Part shown: piece after piece, positions 1-9,426 of the stretch
How positions within the stretch are numbered: the stretch's first letter is position 1
Layout: each line of letters begins with the position of its first letter
DNA from: Rugalucina vietnamica
Taxonomy: Eukaryota; Mollusca; Bivalvia; Lucinida; Lucinidae
Assembly (NCBI GenBank): GCA_964017185.1
Contig: OZ024878.1
Location: 16,389,851 to 16,453,850 of the forward strand
Direction: 5' to 3'
DNA: 64,000 bases
Notes under the pieces: model-generated
What the model was told of the DNA's origin: nothing
Database searches by the model: none
What the model saw: the letters and a program-made list of their open reading frames with translations, nothing else
Made by a program: the position numbers and the translations under genes

Positions 1-212
1 TAATCTGAAAAAAAAAGAAAATATATTAATATATATTAAATATATTAATTGAGTGTCAAGACATAAGGCAAAATCACTGAACCATGGAAAGTAGGTCAAC
101 CGACCCTTACCGTCATGACACATAAGTCAGTGTCACAATGTCAAAAGATGAATGACGAGCCATCTTCCTAAGTTGTTTCTATCAAGAAAAGAAAAGAAAA
201 AAAAATCAGGGA

Positions 213-892
213 GTTCTAGATTTTGACCTCTAGCCCCGCCCCCCTGACTCCGACCCAGAGGTCCGATGTCATGGAACCTAAAGTGCATGAAGTATGAATG
301 CTTTATGATCAGTTGTTGTCAAGATATGGACTCCTTGTAAAAGTTACACAACAGTACATCTATTTTTACAGTGTTCTAGTTTTTAACCTCTAGCCCCAAC
401 CCCCAGGCATGGACCCAGAGATCCGATGCAATGAAATGAAACTCAACCCTACAGGGTACCTATGGTCCGAGTATGAAAGCCCTCTGATAAAAAGTTTTCA
501 AGATATAAACTTCTAGAATACTATACTACAGAAAAGCCATTATTATTAATGGTGTTCTAGATTCTAACCTCTAGCCCCACCCCCTGGCATGGACCCAGGG
601 ATCTGATGCCATGGAATGAAAGCCGACCCTACAGGGTGTCAATGGCCCATGTATCAATGCTTTTTGATGAGTGGTTGTCAAGATATGGACTTCTAGAAAA
701 CTTTAACACAAGAATTGCCATTTTTGAAGGTGTTCTAGATTTTAACCTCCAGCCCCACCCCCTGGCCTGGACCCAGGGGCCCGATGCCATGGAATGAAAG
801 CTAACCCTACAGGGTATCTATGGTCCAAGTATGAATGCTTTCTGTCCAGTGGTTGCTAAGATATGGACTTCTAGAAAACTTTAACGCAAGTG
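213..892. repeat. Tandem repeat, four units of about 160-181 bp
   Basis: The phrase GTTCTAG...AACCTCTAGCCCC recurs at 213, 373, 554 and 732, so the period is 160 then about 180 bp. Each unit also holds TGGACCCAGRGATCCGATG-like and TCAAGATATGGACT-like blocks. The array decays into a short GGGAACG-rich stretch at about 900-940. No coding signal is seen; the small open frames here are products of the repeat. Confidence 0.85.
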
Positions 893-1167
893 TGACGCGC
901 AAGGGAACGGGAACGCACACGGGAACGGGAACGTGGACGACCGGGGTGACTGCAATAGCTCTATGCACTTCGTGCAGTCGAGCTAAAAATGTACCTCATA
1001 TGAGGGCAGACCTAAAAGCAAACATACATGTATAACATACCTTATATTTCGTAACATAAAACCCCTGGCCCAAACTACATTTAAGATCATACAATTAATA
1101 ATTAGAGTAAATTATGAAAGTAAATGTATTCAAGTAGGGAGACTGAATATTATTGAAAATAACTTAC

Positions 1168-1262
1168 AGGAAATAATTAACAGCCACACAGTAGTATATT
1201 GTCATCCCAACAATAAGGAACACAGTGAATACAGTATAGGCTACAGATGCTTCTTTCTCACC
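1168..1262 (-). CDS. Exon 6 of the secreted C2H2 gene (membrane helix)
   Basis: 95 nt, acceptor TTTTCCCAG|GGTGAG, donor TTTCCT|GTAAGTT, phase 2 at its end. It encodes GEKEASV followed by a strongly hydrophobic stretch (AYTVFTVFLIVGMTIYYCVA) that reads as one transmembrane helix. The next exon must lie below position 1168, beyond the 178-bp tandem array or outside the window. Confidence 0.75.
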
Positions 1263-4200
1263 CTGGGAAAATACAAACACAATTTCAAGATTATTTAAAC
1301 CACATGATTAGAAATGAGCTGCAACACGAGAAAACTGGTCTTCGGGGTTTCCGACCAGGTCCAACACAAATCGGCCTGTACAGTCTCAGAAGCAGACTAG
1401 AAGCTTGAAATTTTGGATTCAAAAAGAAGTGAAATTGTACTTTCTGTGTAGCGAAAACAAAGGGCCGGCAGTGCTCCAGATAGCGTCCGTACAGCCGTAA
1501 TTTACGGACTTAATTTTCGCAGATACGGTAGAAATTGAAATTTTGTCAGTACCAAAAACGGGAACGAAATGACCGATACGGTTGGGTTACGCTTATTGAC
1601 CGTAACCTTAACTCATTATCCCCAGAGTGCCGCTAATTTGAGGCAGATTTCTCCGCATGCCATTATTTACAATGCTTCCCGAGTGCCACGAAAAGTCGTC
1701 ACATACGATTGGTCCACAAAATACGAATTTCTAGCTTTGTTTAAATTTCAACCAATCAAATTCGCGCTTACATCGGTAGTTGGCATATTTTACTACAAAG
1801 AAAACGAAAGTAGAACATTTGTTTCCGGAGTTAAATGCAAGTAAACAACGATGGAAAATGGTGAAAATCTAGGGGTTTTAAATCGTGATTGTACTGGTGA
1901 CACGCCAAATTCACAAAATTCCACATGTATTTAAGCTGATACATCGCTTTGAAACCAGAGTATGTAGCATTTTCATATCTATCTAAGGTCAATACGGGGA
2001 AAGGTTGTGCATTGGACGCTGACACTTAGTCAAGACTTGCAAGTCTTTATGAGCTAATGTACTCCCCCACCTTCCCTTTTACTTCTGTCTTGCACATATC
2101 TTTCAATAGGCCTGGGTTATTAAGGAGAGGGTGAAGAATAAAATGCAAAATACAGGGGAACCTATGCCCAAATTTTTCACAGGGTTGAACTTAAAAAGTC
2201 TTCATGGGCAAATAGAACAGGTACTGAAGCCGAAATCTGGATACTGATTGGCTTAAATTTTGACCAGTACTGTACTGATTGAGAAAAAAATTATCTGGAG
2301 CACTGCAAAGGCGCTGATCAGCTTCGCATTAACTGCGAAGCTGATCTGCGTCTTTGTTTTCGCATAGACAAAAATCTGGTTTTCTCATGATGAGGCTCAA
2401 ATCATGGCTGCTCTCTGCATATGTGAAAACAAACATTGCAGATCAGCTACACCCTATTTAAGAATCAAACATAACGGCATACAAGTCATCAAGTTAAATC
2501 AAAACAATCAAGTCAAGGCTCCCAAAAAATTTATTTGCTGTAAGGAGATTGAAAATAAAGGCCGTTTATGGCATTAAAAGTTTCTATGCCCCCAAAGATA
2601 GTGTTTTATTGAGATTGATATGTGAGCCGCTGCACCAGAAAACCAACAATCTGCATATGCGAAAACATAAGTGCAGATCAGCTGTGCAGTAACTGCACAG
2701 CTGATCAGCATCTTTGTTTTTCCTACAAAGATAGTACAATACCCCTTCTTCTTAAATCCGAAATTTCGAGCTTCTAGCCTGTGTCTGTGACTGTACAAGC
2801 CAGACTGTGTCAAACCTGGCCTGAACCACACATTGTTGGTTTTCCCATGCGAAGGCTCATGTATAAAACTTAAAAGACAACTTACAGGTACAACTGGTGT
2901 ATCCCAATATTTTTTACAAGTCAAATATGAACACACAGCATCTGTCAATGAGGCTGAAAACAGAACACTAGAGCCACTGGAAAACTGATGTCACATATAT
3001 TAACTCTTTACATAGAAGTTGTATCTACCCGAAGAAAAGTTTGTATTTATTCAATTTTACTTGTATGCTAGGATGTTATTTTATCAAAAAGACGCAGATA
3101 AAACTGTGAAAAATTTATAGGACAAAAGATGTCCGAAGAAATATTTTCATGACCAAATCTCCATATACGAAAGTACCAGACATAGAGATCAACCCTATGC
3201 CCCATTCAATAGATTTGGATATATACTTACTAGGCTAATTAGCCCAATATACTAGGTTTCTAATGAAGAAAAGAAAAGCTTCTTAAGTCATTAATGCATT
3301 TAATATATGAGCCGCGACGCGAGAAAACCAGATTTTTTGCCTATGCTAAAAACAAAGGCGCTGATCAGCTGTGCAGTAACTGCACAGCTGATCACCGCCT
3401 TTGTTTTTGCTACTCGGGTAGTACAATATCTCTTCTACATATAGCCGAAGATTCATCTAACCATCTTCTGTGACTTTACAAACAGATTTGTGTCGCACCT
3501 GGTCGGAAACCCCGAAGACCGGTTTTCTCGCACCAAGGCTCATATAAACTTACATCTCAGTTTGTTGGTGACATTCCAGGACAGTTTCTCTGGTATACAA
3601 GCTTCTAGTAACTCCTGTAATATATAACAAATAATGCCTTTAAAACAAGTGTGAAGCAGACTGGCACAGTTGGTAGGGTCAAGGGCAGGAGGGGTCCCTG
3701 GTCAAGCCTCATCCAGTGCACCAGCTGCTGTGGCTTTGAGCATGTCACATTTCTACAACTCAGTATAGTGATACCAGACAGAAACAGTAACCCAAGGGAC
3801 CGAACTTTGTAACCCAAGGGACTGAACTGTAACCCAAGGGACAGAACTGTCTATCATATCCACAAATGGATGTTGGATTCTTTAGGTGGCAAGTCTTGAA
3901 TTGTATAGCCATTTCCTTTGTAAACACTTTGTAATCAAGTATGCCATTTTAAATGTTTGTGATGTCGTAGCGTGAGCGCTGAATGACAAAGTTATGTGAC
4001 ATCCTTTACAACTAATGTAATTTCTTCTTTAAGGTGATGTCATTGCTTAGTAAGGTAACGGATAAGATAAGGATTCCTCATTCTGGGTTGCCCCGTGTAA
4101 AACATTGGATTTTTCTATCTGGTGAGCATGAAAATGTTTTTCTTGCTCACCAGATAGAAAGATCCTACATTTTACCCCATTTGAGAAATTCTTATCTCAC

Positions 4201-7200
4201 CCTTGTTATCTCACCCCAGGCTCACCCTGTGTTCAAGTGTTCTTTTTTAAAATTGGTTGTATAGGACGTCAGTAATTTCTTTGTCAAGCGCACAGGTCAC
4301 AATGACATCAAAACGTTTTAATTTACAATGGCGGACGCCGCGGTTGTAGCGTTTTCTAGTTTGAAATTCAAGCTTCACCGCATTAAGGCGTGCAAGAAAA
4401 AAAATCCATCATGTGTGTAAGGTATGGATAGACCAATCTGTCCCTCGGGTCACAATTTGGCATCACTCGGGACAGATTTGTCTATCCATACCTGACACTC
4501 ATGTAAGATTCTTATAATCTGAACAAACCTGACAATCTTGTGTCAAATCCTGCATGTCCTCCTCCATGCACAGCGCCACATCCCAAAATGTTGCCGCGGC
4601 GGCTCCTGATATCACGTCACAGCGGAATATCTCACAGAAATCAGCAAGACATACAGAATCTGTCTCCTGAAATGTTTTGTGTCATATAAGAACATAAAAA
4701 TCATGCCCAACAATGATAATGTACAAGATTTTTAGGTCCAATGAGATATTACATTGTTTTCGGGAATCATTCTTTTTGAACTCGTTTTTTTTTTGGCCAC
4801 ATTTTGACACTGTAGTGAAAATATGAACCATTCAGTGCACATTCTGTTTAAACATTGTAGTTCTAGGAAAATCAGGGCTCATAGAATTACATCAGTCATA
4901 AATTTTTTCTAAGTTTTATTCACAATGCTTTATTTTTTTTCCTTTCAAGATTATTTCAGCTCATATGAGACAGGTGGGGCGAAAATGGGGGAACCCCGAG
5001 AAAAACCACCTGGCACATCCACAAGCAGAACTTGGCTTGTCTCACATGTGCCCCATGAGGGCTTGGAACCAACACCAGACACAGCGGTGAGATGATCAAA
5101 TGGTTAAGTGTGATAATGATATATCAGCACTCTTAACCACTCTGCCACAGGGGCGGCCTCCACAATGTTTTAGATAAAATGTATCTTGTGATAAAATGTG
5201 GTATCACATGAATAAACAGAAAAGTACAGCAAACCATGTAAATTAGCTTTCAAATCTTGAACAGTATACACTGTTTTTAATGTGTATGCACCATATTTTT
5301 TGGCTTATCTACTTAAAAGATCAGTGCAAAATAGCATCAAATCACTTTACCTTATAAATAGTATCAGCATGTCTATTGTCGAAATGTGCGTCCAGGTAGA
5401 TTTCACCAATAAAAGCCTTGCCGCAATAATCACAACTCCATCTGTTGAGAGATTCTCGCTCTTTGTGATCCTCGTTGTCTAGGTAACGATCTCGCTCTTT
5501 GAAGAATGGACATTCGTAGGGTACCTTTATGCCAAGGTCTTTGTAAATGGGCACCAACTCCTGTGAATATATCGGAGAACTATGAGAAAATACAATTTCA
5601 TGCAGGTAAGGAAATTTTGATGATTTTTTTAAATGAAATAAAATCATGCTTCAGTATCTCCAGATTTGCTATCCTACTACTCAACTTGGCAGCAGTTGCT
5701 GTCCCACATAGAGACATTGTTTACTTCAAAAAATTGTGGTCCCTGGGAAAAGCTCTCTGCAAGTAACAGTAACACACATGCTTTTCAACATGGAAAAAAA
5801 AACACTCAATTCTATTAATTCCATATGTACTGAAGTAAAACTAGTAATATTATATATTTTAATGAAGAACTCTCATTATAAATTCTTACATGCATTTAAA
5901 GTGAAACACATCTCAGCCTCTCAATTAAATATTGCATGGTGCGACTGTCCACATCAATATTTTGTAACCAGAGGACCAATGGTCCTGAGAACGCTCACCT
6001 GAAGCCTGATCCTGGAGTATTAAGTCATCATGAAATGACCTTGACCTTGAATACTCACACACCTTTATTGAATTCATAAGTTGTCTGCATCTGCAAAGAT
6101 TCAGGTCTCAGGCTGCAATAGTTTCCAAACCCAGTGATTTCTGAGAAAACTATAATTTTAATTTTGATATTCAAATGACCTTGGGTCAAGGTCAAGAAAT
6201 GACCTTGGCCATCATTAATTACTTACCTTCATTGACTCCATCAGTTGTCTGCATCTAGCAACTTTCAGGTCTCAGACTGCAACAGTTTCCAAAATATCCA
6301 TTGTTTTCGCCTTTTCCCATGAAAAAGCCTATGTTTCCAAAATTGACCTTGCCGCAAAATAGGTCAAGGTCATCCTATGGTCAGCATTTGATCAAACTAT
6401 GATGGGCTGGAGTCCAAAATGCTACATACAAACTTTCGCGAAAATTGGCCTGCCGGTTCTGGAGAAGAAGATTTTTGAGTGGTTTTACCATATATGGGCG
6501 TGGCAGCCATCTTGGTCATGTGACCTGGATTTCACGATCAAACTTTCGTCTCCCCTACCCATGGATGCTCCACATAAAATTTCACTTTGATTGGCCCAGC
6601 AGTTTCAGAGAAGAAGATCTGTGAAAAGTGTGTATGGACGACAGACTGGCCAAGGTCAAGAGATGACCTTGACCTAAATTAATCATATACCTTCATCTAC
6701 TCCATTAGTTGTTTGCATCCACCACTTTTCAGGCATCAGGCTGCAATAGTTTTCAAAAAATCCATAGTTTTCACTTTTTCACATGTAAAAGCCTATGTTT
6801 CCAAATTTGACCTTGCCGTAAAATAAGTCAAGGTCATCCTAGGGTCATCATTTTATCAAACTATGATGGGCTGGAGTCCCAAATGCTACATACCAAATTT
6901 CATGAAAATCGGCCTGCCGGTTCTGGAGAAGAAGATTTTTGAGTGGTTTTTACCATATATGGGCGTGGCGGCCATCTTGGTCATGTGACCTGGATTTCGC
7001 GATCAAACTTTCGTCTCCCCTACCCATGGATGCTCCACATAAAATTTCACTTTGATTGGCCCAGCAATTTCAGAGAAGAAGATCTTTGAAAAGTGTGTAT
7101 GGACGACAGACTGGCCAAGGTCAAGAGATGACCTTGACCTAAATTAATCACATACCTTCATCTACTCCATTAGTTGTTTGCATCTACCACTTTTCAGGCC

Positions 7201-8414
7201 TCAGGCTGCAATAGTTTTCAAAAAATCCATAGTTTTCACTTTTTCCCATGTAAAAGCCTATGTTTCCAAATTTGACCTTGCCGTAAAATAGGTCAAGGTC
7301 ATCCAAGGGTCATCATTTTGTCAAACTATGATGGGCTTAAGTCCCCGATGCTACATACCAAGTTTAGAGGAAATCGGCCCACCGGTTCTGGAGAAGAAGA
7401 TTTTTGAGCGGTTTTTAACATATATGGGTGTGGCGGCCATCTTGGTCATGTGACCTGGATTTCGCGATCAAACTTGAAATGCCACTACCCAAGGAGGCTC
7501 CACATAAAATTTCAACTAGATCGGCCAAGCGGTTTCAGAGAAGAAGATTTTTGAAATTGTGGATGACGACGGACGACGACGGACGACGACGGACGGACGC
7601 CGGATCATGGCCATCCTATTAGCTCACCTTGTGAGCCTTCGGCTCAGGTGAGCTAATAAAATATATGAGCCGCCTCATGGGAAAACCAACAATCTGCATA
7701 GGCGAAAACAAAGGCGCAGATCAGCTTCGCAGTAACTGCGAAGCTGATCAGCGCCTTTGTTTTCGCTACACAGATAGTACACTTCCCTCTTCTTCTTAAA
7801 TCCGAAATTTCAAGATTCTAGCCTTCTTCTGTGACTGTACAGACCGGTTTGTGTCAGACCCGTTCGGACACCACATTGTTGGTTTTCCAACGAGGTGGCT
7901 CATATAACAAATCAATTATTATACACATACCAGATGATGCCACGAAATTACAGATATTTCCTAAGCATCAGGAAAACCTGTCCATGTAATGTACACTCCT
8001 CATACCCCACTTTTGTAGTTTTATCTAGTAAAACTGGGGTTTGCAGGGGTATACCTATTTTTGTTGATCCAAAACATAGATTGTGGGTACTGTTAGAACC
8101 GCTCTCGCCAAAATTTCTCCAGCGAAAATCTTCACTTTTACAACAAAAACAATTTCTGTATATTGCATGGGCGTGTTTTCGTGAAGGGGGAGCATGCCTG
8201 CGTGGAACCCCTGTTTGAGGCATCACACATTTGCCTTCACACCGTCAGTGCTTAACTATGGTCGCACAAATAAGATTTCATTGCTACGCCTTTGACAAGT
8301 CATGTAACTTACCTGATGGATGACTTTTCTCACAGTTCTTGATTTGTCCCTCTCACAGTCTTCACAACTGACTGATAATATCACTACACAAACCTGCAAC
8401 ACATATACAGCCAT
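1168..8414 (-). CDS. Secreted or type I membrane protein with one C2H2-type finger (six exons, 3' end missing)
   Basis: Six exons on the minus strand join without a stop: 8414..8313, 5560..5351, 4666..4529, 3614..3554, 2953..2886 and 1262..1168. All five internal junctions have AG acceptors and GT donors (most GTAAG), with phases 0,0,0,1,0 and phase 2 at the last donor, so at least one more exon lies downstream outside the window. The product so far is about 225 aa: a signal peptide (MAVYVLQVCVVILSVS), a Cys-bearing region, a C-x2-C-x12-H-x4-H finger at about residues 77-98, a Cys-rich middle, and a hydrophobic helix at about 200-221. Signal peptide plus one late helix suggests type I topology, which would put the finger in the ER lumen or outside the cell; that is inference. 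I do not recognise the family. Introns hold hairpin MITEs and repeat arrays. The exon chain is well supported; the first exon could instead be internal, because a CAG precedes GTTTGTG at 8393. Confidence 0.8.
1315..2399 (-). mobile_element. Hairpin MITE copy A, split by a TIR insertion
   Basis: It starts ATGAGCTGCAACACGAGAAAAC and ends GATGAGGCTCA. The central palindrome (GATCAGCTTCGCA ... TGCGAAGCTGATC) is present, but the copy is interrupted at AACAAAGG by the 837-bp element at 1469..2305. It lies in reverse orientation relative to the copy at 3308. Confidence 0.85.
1469..2305. mobile_element. 837-bp TIR element nested in the hairpin MITE
   Basis: Ends are CAGTGCTCCAGATA and TATCTGGAGCACTG, perfect 14-bp inverted repeats. 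Comparison with intact MITE copies places the insertion in CAAAGGCGC; the right flank is CAAAGGCG and the left flank ends CAAAGGGCCGG, so the TSD is imperfect. CAGTG ends suggest a non-autonomous hAT-like element. The interior carries a 91-codon open frame (1569..1844) with no recognisable domain. Confidence 0.8.
2623..2859 (+). mobile_element. Hairpin MITE copy B
   Basis: 237 bp from TGAGCCGC to GGCTCA. The core palindrome is of the TGTGCAGT/ACTGCACA type. The right end lies 27 bp from exon 5 of the secreted C2H2 gene. Confidence 0.9.
2886..2953 (-). CDS. Exon 5 of the secreted C2H2 gene
   Basis: 68 nt, acceptor CTGTTTTCAG|CCTCATTG, donor GTACCT|GTAAGTTG. The split codon joins exon 4 as Ser. 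It encodes SLTDAVCSYLTCKKYWDTP and a few more residues, ending in phase 0. A hairpin MITE starts 27 bp past the exon edge (2859 on this strand). Confidence 0.8.
3308..3542 (+). mobile_element. Hairpin MITE copy C
   Basis: 235 bp, TGAGCCGCGACGCGAGAAAA at the left and matching inverted sequence at the right, flanked by TATA on both sides. The core palindrome is of the TGTGCAGT/ACTGCACA type. It abuts the donor of exon 4. Confidence 0.9.
3554..3614 (-). CDS. Exon 4 of the secreted C2H2 gene
   Basis: 61 nt, acceptor ATTACAG|GAGTTAC, donor GAGAT|GTAAGT, leaving phase 1. It encodes ELLEACIPEKLSWNVTNKLR. NVT is a possible N-glycosylation sequon. A hairpin MITE ends at 3542, about 12 bp from the exon edge, just past the donor consensus. 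Confidence 0.8.
3795..3855. repeat. Short tandem repeat TAACCCAAGGGAC
   Basis: Three near-identical units read (TG)TAACCCAAGGGAC[CT/A]GAACT. No coding or regulatory role is visible. Confidence 0.7.
4048..4208. repeat. Imperfect inverted repeat (hairpin), about 160 bp
   Basis: The left arm (AAGATAAGGATT...TATCTGGTGAGCATG) is matched by the right arm (TTGCTCACCAGATA...AATTCTTATC). The arms face each other around 4135. The outer GATGTCATTG at 4036 and CAATGACATC at 4303 may be an outer pair of the same element. Confidence 0.7.
4413..4498. repeat. Inverted repeat (hairpin), 86 bp
   Basis: GTAAGGTATGGATAGACCAAT faces ATTTGTCTATCCATACCT, with CTGTCCC and GGGACAG inside. It lies in the intron about 30 bp from exon 3 of the secreted C2H2 gene. 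Confidence 0.75.
4529..4666 (-). CDS. Exon 3 of the secreted C2H2 gene
   Basis: 138 nt, phase 0 at both ends, acceptor TTTCAG|GAGACAG and donor TGTCAG|GTTTGT. It encodes 46 aa with four Cys (ETDSVCLADFCEIFRCDV ... ALCMEEDMQDLTQDCQ would give five with the last). An 86-bp inverted repeat starts about 30 bp past the donor. Confidence 0.85.
4950..5157 (-). mobile_element. tRNA-derived SINE
   Basis: On the minus strand an A box (TGGCAGAGTGGTTAAGAG) and a B box (GGTTCCAAGCCC) are followed by a tail containing GCCAGGTGGTTTTTCTCGGG. The A-to-B spacing is longer than in a tRNA, so it is a SINE or its relic, not a tRNA gene. It lies in the intron between exons 2 and 3. Confidence 0.6.
5351..5560 (-). 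CDS. Exon 2 of the secreted C2H2 gene (zinc finger)
   Basis: 210 nt, phase 0 at both ends, acceptor ATTCACAG|GAGTTGG and donor TATAAG|GTAAAG. The 70 aa run from ELVPIYKDLGIKVPYECPF to the finger (CDYCGKAF, then HFDNRH), matching C-x2-C-x12-H-x4-H. The spacing is that of a classical C2H2 finger. Confidence 0.85.
5967..7656 (+). mobile_element. Composite Helitron-like array A (GACCTTGACC repeats)
   Basis: The left end ACCAGAGGACCAATGGTCCT includes a small palindrome; the right end is a hairpin (GAGCCTTCGGCTC) followed by AGGTGAGCTAA and then T. Between them lie about three and a half repeats of a ~470-bp unit containing GACCTTGACC, CTGGAGAAGAAGATTTT and CATCTTGGTCATGTGACCTGG. A 3' hairpin followed by CTAA|T is how Helitrons end, and bivalve pearl elements are known to be non-autonomous elements with tandem cores. 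The assignment is inference. A short GACGGACGAC run lies at 7565-7600. Confidence 0.6.
7666..7902 (+). mobile_element. Hairpin MITE copy D
   Basis: TGAGCCGCCTCATGGGAAAAC to GGTGGCTCA, flanked by TATA on both sides. The core palindrome is of the TTCGCAGT/ACTGCGAA type. It follows array A by only 9 bp. Confidence 0.9.
7967..8183 (+). mobile_element. Foldback MITE with GATTGTGGGTAC core
   Basis: It starts ATCAGGAAAACCTGTCCATG and ends CATGGGCGTGTTTTCGT, which are imperfect inverted repeats. The interior shows ACTGGGG.. and the CATAGATTGTGGGTAC motif. The same family recurs at 8773, 10203, 25734 and 40036. Confidence 0.75.
8313..8414 (-). CDS. Exon 1 of the secreted C2H2 gene (signal peptide)
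   Basis: It encodes 34 aa from an ATG at 8414: a short hydrophobic leader, then CEDCERDKSRTVRKVIHQ, then donor CAG|GTAAGT. Another in-frame ATG lies upstream at 8438 (MLYGHIFI...). The leader fits a signal peptide with cleavage near SVS|CEDC. If CAG|GTTTGTG at 8393 is used as an acceptor, the exon shortens to 8313..8393 and the start lies elsewhere. Confidence 0.65.
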
Positions 8415-8444
8415 AATGAAAATATGCCCGTACAGCAATTTTTT

Positions 8445-8636
8445 TTGTTTATAAAAATGAAATTTTCCAGTTGAAAATTTTCAATATTTTTCATATTTTT
8501 GCTCTAAACATAGATTGTGAGTACCAACAATTTATGTTTTGAAGCAATAATTAGGAAAACTGTAAACCCTTATACACCCCAGTATTTACTATATGAAAGT
8601 GGGATATAGTGGACAGACATCATGTTGTCCTCTGAT
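8445..8636 (-). mobile_element. Partial GATTGTGGGTAC foldback MITE
   Basis: It shares CAGTTGAAAATTTTCAA, TTTTTGCTCTAAACATAGATT and a degenerate distal half ending in a tail similar to GGACATGTTTTCCTGATG. One end is lost. Confidence 0.6.
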
Positions 8637-8772
8637 GATTTTGAGACTGGCCAATAGGTCATGAGGCCTGGCTGGATTACAATTATTTAGATTGGTCCTA
8701 GCTACCAACTTTGAGTCGAAAACACTTTTCTCATATTATTTAATCTGCAGTAATTGCATCACCCACCAAAAC

Positions 8773-9056
8773 ATCAGGATAACATGTCCTTGAAATATAT
8801 ACCCCCTTATACCCCACTTTCATATTGTAAAACTGGGGTTTGCTAAGTTATACCTATTTATCTTATTTTTGATCAAAAATTTAGATTGTGGGTACTCGTT
8901 AGCCTCAGCCCTCAAAGAGGCGGTTCTAACTTGTACCCACAATCTATGCTTTGAGCAAAAATAAGAAAAATATCAAAAATTTTCTACTGAAAACTTTATT
9001 TTTAATTTTTACAACTTAAGAAAAATATGTATTTTACATGGGTGTGTTTTCGTAAT
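8773..9056 (+). mobile_element. Foldback MITE with GATTGTGGGTAC core
   Basis: A fuller copy: ATCAGGATAACATGTCC at the left, ACATGGGTGTGTTTTCGTAA at the right, with the inner inverted pair GATTGTGGGTACTCGTTA and TTGTACCCACAATCTATG at about 8884-8950. Confidence 0.75.
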
Positions 9057-9426
9057 GTAAAAAAACTGCATACCAAGAGGCAGGGTTCGAAGAGAGGATG
9101 AAAACACATGTTAACTGTTATGAATATACTTTAATATAATACTGAATTCTTGAAAAGATGACCAAGTATCTGAGAGAGTAAAACAATCATACTACAAAAT
9201 GCAGAAGTGTGTGGCAAAACACCTGGACAGGAAAGAGAGCCAAAGCTACTGAGATTGACAGGTCCTTTGATTAACAGTAAAGGTAGTCTTTGAGTTTGCC
9301 TATAATGTTACCGTAAATACTTTCAAAGAAACAATTGACAGTTTAGAAGAAACTAGTATATGGAACTGAACTAGACCATTATTATCATCACCATTATCAT
9401 TGCAACCACATTCACAATCATCATTA

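Noticed and set aside
1569-1844. 91-aa frame as a gene
   Set aside because: It lies inside the 837-bp nested TIR element, and nothing in it resembles a transposase or a host domain.
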